From: Candidatus Avacholeplasma faecigallinarum
GTDB taxonomy: Bacteria > Bacillota_I > Bacilli_A > Acholeplasmatales > Anaeroplasmataceae
Length of the DNA stretch: 8,548 nt
Reading direction: 5' to 3'
Assembly (NCBI GenBank): GCA_018715825.1
Contig: DVKU01000111.1
Location: forward strand, 1-8,548
Shown in pieces: positions 1 through 7,200 of the stretch (position 1 is the stretch's first letter; the number at the start of each line of letters is the position of its first letter). Below the pieces are notes generated by a model. It was not told where the DNA came from. It saw only the letters and a program-made list of their open reading frames with translations, and searched no databases. Made by a program: the position numbers and the translations under genes.

Positions 1-923
1 TTGATATTTATTCATTATCATGCCTGATTTTGAAACAACATAATGAACATCTTTAATTTTACTTAGATCTTTTAATAGCATCCATTTATATTTTTTATAT
101 AGCCAATAGTAGTTGTGACCTTGATTTTTAAGTTCTTCATATCTACGCATAACTCTTTTTCTAATCGATTCAAAGCAAGTAACCAATTGTTTTACTACAT
201 GAAAAGGATCGGCGCAAATAATGGCATTAGGAAGGCATTTTTTGATAACAATTCTGTATGTTTCATATAAATCCATACTTACATATTTAACCTTTGACTT
301 TTCCTCTAAACTAATCCTAGCGAAATAATCAATTAAATCAAGCTTTTTACGAGAGTCTAGAACATCAACAATTTTTTTCCATTGTGGAGCATATAAAACG
401 AAACAATAACCCTTATAAGTTAATTTTCGACCATACACTTCATCTATAGATAAAACTTCAGGTAGATTCAATCTCTTTAACTCAACTTTTTTGTCGAATA
501 AGTTAATAACATAAGTAGTAGATACTTGATATTTTTTAGCAACAGCTGTGAAAGTGTTAGTCATATCACGTAAATCTGTTAATATGCCAATATCTTTTTG
601 AATAGTGATTCGTCTACCTTCAAATGTAAAAGGGTTATCTTGTCGATGAACGTGATTGTTATCACATATATAAGAACGACGATGGACATGAACTAAAGCA
701 TTACAAGCTTCAGCGGTTTGAGTTTTTACAGTAGATACAAATGTTTTTTGTACCCGTATAAATAAAGAAGCACATGTTTCGCATTTACAATAATCTTTAT
801 TTAAATATAATTCTATGATAAGATTATTAGTGTTGGAATCATAGAAAGAATATGATTTTTTACAATCAATCGTATTAATTTTTTTTCTATTCCTAATCTC
901 TTTAGGAAATCAAATTCTAACAT
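1..923 (-). CDS. ISL3-family transposase, 3' end beyond window, frame break at an A8 tract
   Basis: This is a DDE transposase of the ISL3 family, which cuts and joins IS ends. The last two thirds visible here read in one frame from about 909 down to 1. That frame shows a Zn-ribbon start (YCKCETC, then YICDNNHVHRQDNPF), a helix-turn-helix-like stretch (AVAKKYQVSTTYVINL), the first catalytic Asp in LSIDEVYGR, the second in VSMDLYETYR, and the family hallmark ICADPFHVVKQL. The catalytic Glu and C-terminus lie off the left edge; about 307 of the roughly 400 or more residues expected are present. The best start is the ATG at 923-921, preceded by GGAGG (seven nt away), giving MLEFDFLKRLGIEKK. That frame stops at 815-813, and the main frame has no ATG after its own stop at 912-910. 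The two join naturally at eight A's (886-879) if one more A is read (GIEKK-INTIDCKK). So it is either a slippage-expressed gene, a pseudogene, or a homopolymer sequencing error. The family call is firm; functionality is uncertain. Confidence 0.88.
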
Positions 924-986
924 AAAAGTCCTCCAGTGTAGATAATAGTTCTTAGTCAAATCTATTATACAACTTGGAGGACTTTT
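924..986 (-). promoter_or_regulatory. Palindrome covering the transposase promoter and ribosome site
   Basis: A perfect 12-bp inverted repeat (AAAAGTCCTCCA at 924-935; TGGAGGACTTTT at 975-986) encloses a second 7-bp one (942-948 with 962-968), giving a long imperfect hairpin with a 13-nt loop. On the transposase strand the 3' arm contains the GGAGG ribosome site directly before the ATG at 923, and the 5' arm contains TATAAT (969-964). A transcript starting from that -10 would begin near 957, inside the loop, and leave the ribosome site free. A transcript entering from outside would carry both arms and mask it. This matches the logic known for IS10 and IS200 protection from read-through; applying it here is inference. 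No good -35 is visible, so the promoter itself is less certain. On the plus strand the hairpin is followed by a T-rich run and could also terminate outward transcription. Confidence 0.65.
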
Positions 987-1010
987 CTATATTTTTACCT
1001 TTATTTTTAC

Positions 1011-1088
1011 TGTATTTACAACCCTCATAATTTATAGTTTCAAATAACCCTTTATTTTATAGCTGTATTTTCACAACCCCTTAATTTA
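1011..1088 (-). repeat. IS end with spaced GGGTTGT repeats
   Basis: Read on the minus strand from the outer edge inward, three related units occur: TAAATTAAGGGGTTGTG (1088-1072), ATAAAATAAAGGGTTATTTG (about 1062-1043), and CTATAAATTATGAGGGTTGT (1037-1018). A weaker copy (AAAATAAAGGTAAAA) lies just inside. Units are about 25-29 bp apart, and each is an AT-rich TAAATTA-like stretch followed by GGGTTGT. This is the layout expected of subterminal transposase-binding sites. The same design, including the identical 15-mer GAAACTATAAATTAT, recurs inverted at 8445-8548. Confidence 0.65.
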
Positions 1089-1131
1089 ATATACTAAATA
1101 TTATTATTTAACAAAAAATGCCCAAAAACTA

Positions 1132-1161
1132 TTTACAAACGTTTTCATTATATGGTATAAT
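1132..1161 (+). promoter_or_regulatory. Sigma-A-type promoter of the pectate lyase gene
   Basis: The -35 box is TTTACA (1132-1137) and the -10 box is TATAAT (1156-1161), separated by 18 bp. The -10 is extended by TG in TGGTATAAT (1153-1161). Transcription would start near 1168, giving a leader of about 47 nt. No other convincing promoter lies between the IS end and the gene. Confidence 0.75.
1134..1147 (+). promoter_or_regulatory. Upstream LacI/CcpA-type operator (O1)
   Basis: TACAAACGTTTTCA differs at two positions from the ideal palindrome TGAAAACGTTTTCA. It overlaps the end of the -35 box and the spacer, where bound protein would block polymerase. It shares the ten-base core AAACGTTTTC with the second operator. 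Confidence 0.55.
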
Positions 1162-1173
1162 TTTAAAAAATCG

Positions 1174-1187
1174 TGAAAACGTTTTCG
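1174..1187 (+). promoter_or_regulatory. Downstream LacI/CcpA-type operator (O2, cre-like)
   Basis: TGAAAACGTTTTCG contains a perfect 12-bp palindrome (GAAAACGTTTTC, 1175-1186) with the central CG typical of LacI-family operators, and it fits the CcpA cre consensus except for its last base. It lies just downstream of the predicted start of transcription. Whether the regulator is CcpA or a pathway-specific LacI-family protein (such as a KdgR-type regulator) cannot be told from the site alone. Confidence 0.7.
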
Positions 1188-1200
1188 AATTAAAGGAAAA

Positions 1201-1207
1201 GAGAGGG
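1201..1207 (+). promoter_or_regulatory. Ribosome binding site of the pectate lyase gene
   Basis: GAGAGGG lies seven nt before the ATG at 1215 and fixes this start. The N-terminus that follows is a complete lipoprotein signal peptide, which supports the same choice. Confidence 0.75.
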
Positions 1208-1214
1208 AAAAATT

Positions 1215-1280
1215 ATGGGAAAGAAAAAGATTATTGGAGGACTACTCGTAGCTGGTGCAGCATTGAGTATTGCGTCTTGT
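1215..1280 (+). other. Lipoprotein signal peptide with lipobox Cys22
   Basis: MGKKK is followed by a glycine/alanine/leucine-rich hydrophobic core and I-A-S-C. The sequence after Cys22 is charged and rich in Asp, Asn, Gln and Pro, as expected of a flexible tether. Lgt/LspA processing is inferred from the motif. Confidence 0.88.
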
Positions 1281-4200
1281 AAAGCCATTGAAGATCCAAG
1301 TATTAACAAAGATCCAAATGACGATCCAAATGGCGATGAAGAACAAAATGGACAAGACCAACCACAAAATGTCAAATATACTGTAACCTTCAACACAAAT
1401 GGAGGAAGTATAATTAACAGTGTAGAGGTTAATGCCAATGGTGTAATTACAGGTGTTAGTGCTCCAACTAAGGAAGGCTATACATTTGTTGGTTGGTATT
1501 TAGATGTTGATTTTAGCAATGAGTTTAGTTTATCTTCAGCCATTACTGCAAATATAACACTTTATGCAAAGTGGCAGATTAATGAATACACAGTAACATA
1601 TAATACTGATGGAGGAAGTACTGTAGCAAGCCAGACAGTAAAGTATAACGATTTATTAACAAAGCCAGAAGATCCAACCAAGGATGGTAAGAAGTTTGCT
1701 GGCTGGTATAGTGATAGTAGTTATTCTACAGTTTATGATTTTAATTCACCAGTTAAGGGAAATATCACATTATATGCAAAGTGGGTAGATGAGGACAAGT
1801 TTAATGTATCATTTAATACAAATGGTGGAAGTGCAATAGCTTCACAAGAGGTAGCACCAAATGGTAAATTAAATCCAGTTAATAATCCAACCAAGGAAGG
1901 CTATACATTTGCTGGTTGGTATAGTGATATAGATTTAACAGAGAGCTTTGATATAGCAAATACCCCAATTACAGAATCAATGACATTATATGCAAAGTGG
2001 ACAATTAATCAGTATACAGTAACATATGAAGTAAATGGTGGAAGTGCTGTAGAGAGTGATAAGGTAGACTACAATAGCGTAGTAGTAAAGCCAGAAAATC
2101 CAACTAAGGAAGGCTATACATTTAAGGGCTGGTATACAGATAGCAATCTACAAACAGCATATGATTTTAATACAAAGGTAACAGATAATTTAACATTATA
2201 TGCAAAATGGGAAATTAATGAGTATACAGTAACATATGAAGTAAATGGCGGAAGTGCTGTAGCTGATGAGACTGTACAATATAATGAAGTATTTACACAG
2301 CCAGAAGATCCAACTAAAGAAGGCTATACATTTAAGGGTTGGTATACAGATAGCAATTTACAAACAGCATATGATTTTAATACAAAGGCAACAGATAATT
2401 TAACATTATATGCAAAATGGGAGATTAATGAATATACAATCACTTTCAATACAAATGAAGGTAGCGAAGTAGTTAGTCAGACTGTAGAGTATCAAGGTTT
2501 AGTTCAAAAACCTGCAAATCCAACTAAGGAAGGCTATAAGTTTGCTGGTTGGTATACAGATTCTCAATTAACAAGTGTTTATGATTTTAATACAAAGGTG
2601 ACAGATAATTTAACACTATATGCAAAGTGGGTAGCAGATAGTGAGTGTGTAGTAACATTTGAAACAAATGGAGGAACTGCAATTGCTCCAATTGAGCTTC
2701 AAAAGAACAACCTAATAACAACTGCAGTAGAGACTACCAAAGTAGGCTATACATTTGTAGGTTGGTATAGTGATGAGGCATTAGAAACAGAATTTGACAT
2801 AGAAACTCAAGCTATAACAGACGACATCACATTATATGCAAAATGGGAGATTAATGAATATACAGTAACATATGTAGAAAATGGTGGAAGTGCTGTAGCT
2901 GATGAGACAGTCAAATATAATGAAGTATTTACAAGACCAGCTCCACCAACATATGAAGGCTATAAATTTGCTGGTTGGTATATAGATGAGCAATTCCAAG
3001 AGGAATATAGCTTTGATACACCAGCAACTCAAAATATAACACTATATGCAAAATGGGTAGCTGATACAACATGTGTAGTAACATTTGAGACAAATGGTGC
3101 TGGCACAATCGAAGAAATGGAATTACAAGTAGGCGATAAAGTAGTAGTTGCCGATCCAATCAAGGTAGGCTATACATTTATAGGCTGGTATAGTGATAGT
3201 AGCTTTACAAATGTCTTTGATATTGCCACAATGACAGTAAGAGGCGATATGACTCTATACGCAAAGTGGGAGATAAATAAATATACAGTAACCTTCAATA
3301 CAAATGGAGGAAATGTAATAGCAAGCCAAAAGGTAGAATATCTAGGTGTAGTAAGTGAACCAAGCATACCAGTATACCAAGGCAAAGTATTTGAGGGTTG
3401 GTATATAGATGATAAATTAACAACACCATATGATTTCCAATCACAAGTTACTGAGGATATTACATTATATGCAAAGTGGCGAGATGCGACTAAGTATGAT
3501 GAATTAACAAGTGATAAGGAAAATGTCATCATAGCAGAAGATTTCAATAAATATAGTGCAACAGATCAGCTTGAAGATTTTGTATCATGGACAAATAAAA
3601 CTGGAATTGTTCAAAGCTATGGTAAAGGTGTATCTAGAAATGAAGCAACAGTTCAACTAGGAAATGGTAAGGCTGAACTAATAGATAATACAAGCGTAGG
3701 AAGTGTTCATTTTACAGCAGCTCTAGGTAAAGAGGTTAATCAAGGCGTAGTAGAGGGATATTTAGAGACAACTTTAATATCACAAGGAAATAGTTGGACA
3801 TTCTTCCAATTATATGGAACTGATGCTGTAGCAGCAAGTACTGATGAGGTATTTGGAATTAGAATTGATAATGGAACATTGAAGTACAGAATCGATAAGG
3901 GAAGTGTTGTAGTTCCAGAGTCTACAATTGCTGCTTCTAATACAACTTATAAGATTTATTATAAGCTTGATTTGGCTACTCAAAAATTAACTATAACAAT
4001 CAATGATCAAGCATTTGTAACTGATTTACAAACAACAATTACTTCAGTTTCTGGATTTAAGTTAGTAAGTAGTGACTCAGGGGCAAAGCGAATGACTGTA
4101 GATAATGTGGCTGTAATAAACTATAGTTATACATTAGAGGAATATGCTACAAAGCTACAAAATCAATTACAGGCAGTATATGATAGTTATAATGTAGGTG

Positions 4201-7200
4201 TAAATTACCCTACAATAGAGACACAAATGCAACAAGCATTAGATACTGGAAAGAGTGCTATAGCTAGTCAAGAAACAGTAGAATTAATGCAACAAGCTTA
4301 CGATGAAGCAGTGGCTAATCTAGCTGATATTGTATTAACAAGCCAAAAGGAAGCTAAAAAGCAAGAGTTAGAAAACTATGTAAATAAAGATTTATATCAA
4401 CAAAACTCTGTGGCTTTAGATGCCTTAATTCAGGCTGGAAAAGCCGCTATAGATGCTTCAACATCATTTGATCAAGTACAAGAAGCCTACAATCAAGCTA
4501 CTAGTCAAATAGATGCTCTTGAAACTGATGAAGAAATATTAGCTAGAGAAAAAGATGAAGCTAAGCAAGAATTAGCAAGCTATAAGAATTCAGCAGATTA
4601 CACAATTAATAGTGAGGCTTACTTAAGTGCTATTGAAGCTGCTAATCAAGCTATTGATAATGCTTCAACAACTGAAGAGGTAGAAGCAGCATTACAAGCT
4701 GGTAAGGATGCATTAGATGGCATTGAAAGTGATGCTATGATAGTCGCAAATAAAGCTTTGGAGGCTGTTAATGAGTTAAATACTTATGCTGAAGAAAAAA
4801 TTGCATATTTAACTAGTGAAGCTGTTGAAGATTTAGAAAGCTATAAAGCTAAGATTAATGATGCTAAGACTTTAGGAACTAATTCAATTAATGCACAAAC
4901 TACAATTGATGGCATTAATTTAGCTTTAACACAGGCTAAAGCTAATATTGATAACATTGTAAGTTCAGCTGAAACAACTATAGAGGAGTTAAAGGAAACT
5001 GTTAAATCACAAATATCTCAGTATGTTGATTCAACTATAGCAATATATTCTGATCCTGAATTTGTTTCTCAAATTGAGTCTTTAGAGTCTGCTTATTTAC
5101 AAGAAGTTGATGCCGCAACAACTAAAGATGAAGTTTTAAGTAAGTATGATGAGGCAATTTCTGCAATTGAAGGATTAATAGAAGATTTCAATTCAAGTAC
5201 AAACGAGTCTATTATTAAAAATGGTCAAGTTGAAGTTACTGAATTTGCAGGATTAAATGAAGGTGCATATGTAGAGTGGAATAAGGTAAATAATGCTACA
5301 AATTATGCAATTTATTTAAAGGGTATGGACTACACTGATTACACTAAGGTAGATGATAAGATTGTTTATATTCAACAAACATCTACAAATGAATATCGTG
5401 CTGATTTAATGGGCCTTAAGGCTGGTACTTATAATATTGAAATAGTTCCAATTATAGGTTCAGCTGAAAATAGAAGTGCTTCTACAATTTGCAAGGTTTC
5501 TGTTGCAGCTTATGATAGATCAGGTTATGCACATTTTAATAACACTGAGGGTGTTGGTGCATATAATGATGATGGTACATTAAAGGATAATGCAATAGTT
5601 ATTTATGTAACTGATGAAAATAAAGATACAGTAATGTCAACTATTGCTGAATTACAACAGTATATGTTTAACATTCCAAATGAAGTTTCTAATAGTTGGG
5701 GTAATAAAGAGGCTTCAGGAATTGGTTGGTGGTTAAATAACACTCAATATACTAAGGCTGGAAGTAACACATATAGTTCTAATGGTAAAGAATTAGGATT
5801 CTATAGTGTAACTGAAAATCATCCAATCGTTCTTCGTTTTGTTGGTACTGTTACAACACCAGAAGGTTTAACAGCATATGATTCTACTAATGAAGGTGGT
5901 AGTGTTGGTGATAATGGCCATATGGCTAGAATGAAGGACTTGAAGAATGTTACTATTGAAGGTGTTGGTTTTGATGCTGTAATTCAAGGTTGGGGATTCC
6001 ATTTCATTTGTGGTGACACTACAGGTGAAAGAGGTAGAAACTTTGAAGTAAGAAACTTAACATTTACAGAATATCCAGAGGATGCAATTGGTATGGAAGG
6101 TGTTCAGGAAGGTAACGTAATTACTGCTTCAGTTGAAAGATGCTGGATCCATCATATTACATTCTTGCCAGGATATTGTGCTAACCCTGCTGAAAGCGAT
6201 AAGGCCGAGGGTGATGGTTCATGTGACTTCAAGCGTGGTCAATATTATACATTAGCATATTGTTATTTTGAATATTGTCATAAGACAAACCTAATTGGTT
6301 CTAGTAATGATTCATTACAATATAATATTACAATGCATCATAACATTTGGTATAACTGTGGTTCTCGTATTCCACTTCTACGTCAAGCTAATGTTCACTT
6401 CTATAACAACTATATTTATGCAGATCCTAATGACGATAAGGCTTCATTAAGCTATGTTACATCTCTTCGTGCAAACTGCTATATGTATGCAGAAAATAAT
6501 TATTATGAAGGATGTAAAAATGTATTTGATGGCAAGAGTGGTGGAGCTGCTAAGATGTATGGTAATACTTTATTAGCATGCTTCGAAGATAATAGTGCTT
6601 TAAGCTTTACAGTAGACTCAAGAGATGCTCAAGTTTCAAGTAATTGTGCATATAATGGTACAAGTTATGCTAATTTTGATACTAATCCAGAGTTATTCTA
6701 TTATAATACTCAAACAGGTCAATCTGACTGTTATTTAACTGATGCTACAACAGCAAGAAATGAGTGTGTTGCTTCTTCAGGTTCATATTATAGAACAAAA
6801 CTTGACAAATCTTCTTTCTCTATTAATTCAACATCTAATAAGTATAATGTTGAAGACTCTATTGATTTATCAAGTGGATCTTATACAGCACAAATAGGTA
6901 CTAATGCTCAAGGTATTATTTATTCAACTCCTGGTAAAGACAAATTTAAAGGTCAAGGTATTACCTTCCGCTTAACTGATTATGCCACAGTCAAGATTGC
7001 TATGACTGATTCTAGTGCAGCATTGTATGATGGTCATGTAGTATCAGCTAATGGTGAAGTTATGATTAATGGTAGTGGTGAAGCAATCCTTGCTCCAGGC
7101 CTATATTATGTTGTATCTGGCGAGTTTGACAAAGAAACAACAGTAACTTCATTAACATTTACACTTTATAACTCAGAAGAATTAAATCAACAAAGAATTG

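Larger units (their letters stand above)
1..1080 (-). mobile_element. Partial ISL3-type insertion sequence (promoter-side end)
   Basis: The element is defined by the ISL3-family transposase, its upstream hairpin and the terminal repeat block. I place its outer edge at the GGGGTTGTG sequence (minus strand, 1080-1072), because ISL3 elements usually begin with GG at the tip and the same GGGTTGT marks the related end at 8455. The adjoining AT-rich octamer TTAATTTA at 1081-1088 is either target DNA or part of the terminal repeat, since its complement TAAATTAA also precedes the right-hand end. The distal end of the element is outside the window, so target duplication cannot be tested. Confidence 0.7.

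Noticed and set aside
910..912. UGA read as tryptophan (mycoplasma code) to extend the transposase frame upstream
   Set aside because: Trp is TGG throughout both genes, including all repeats, and reading through this UGA would not reach the start that has a ribosome site.
924..986. Hairpin considered as the IS terminal inverted repeat pair
   Set aside because: Both arms sit together between the transposase start and the GGGTTGT tip, so they form a local hairpin, not the two ends of the element.
1190..1438. Minus-strand open frame of 82 codons over the start of the lipoprotein gene
   Set aside because: It lies antisense to a strongly supported coding start, has no ribosome site, and its protein is a low-complexity shadow of the sense codons.
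1377..3479. Regular repeats considered as a CRISPR or tandem DNA array
   Set aside because: The 210-bp period keeps reading frame and codes for a known protein repeat; there are no short identical repeats with unique spacers.
2832..3547. Three minus-strand open frames (66, 76 and 125 codons) inside the InlB array
   Set aside because: They mirror the repetitive sense sequence, overlap each other in different frames, and show no recognisable domain or start signals.
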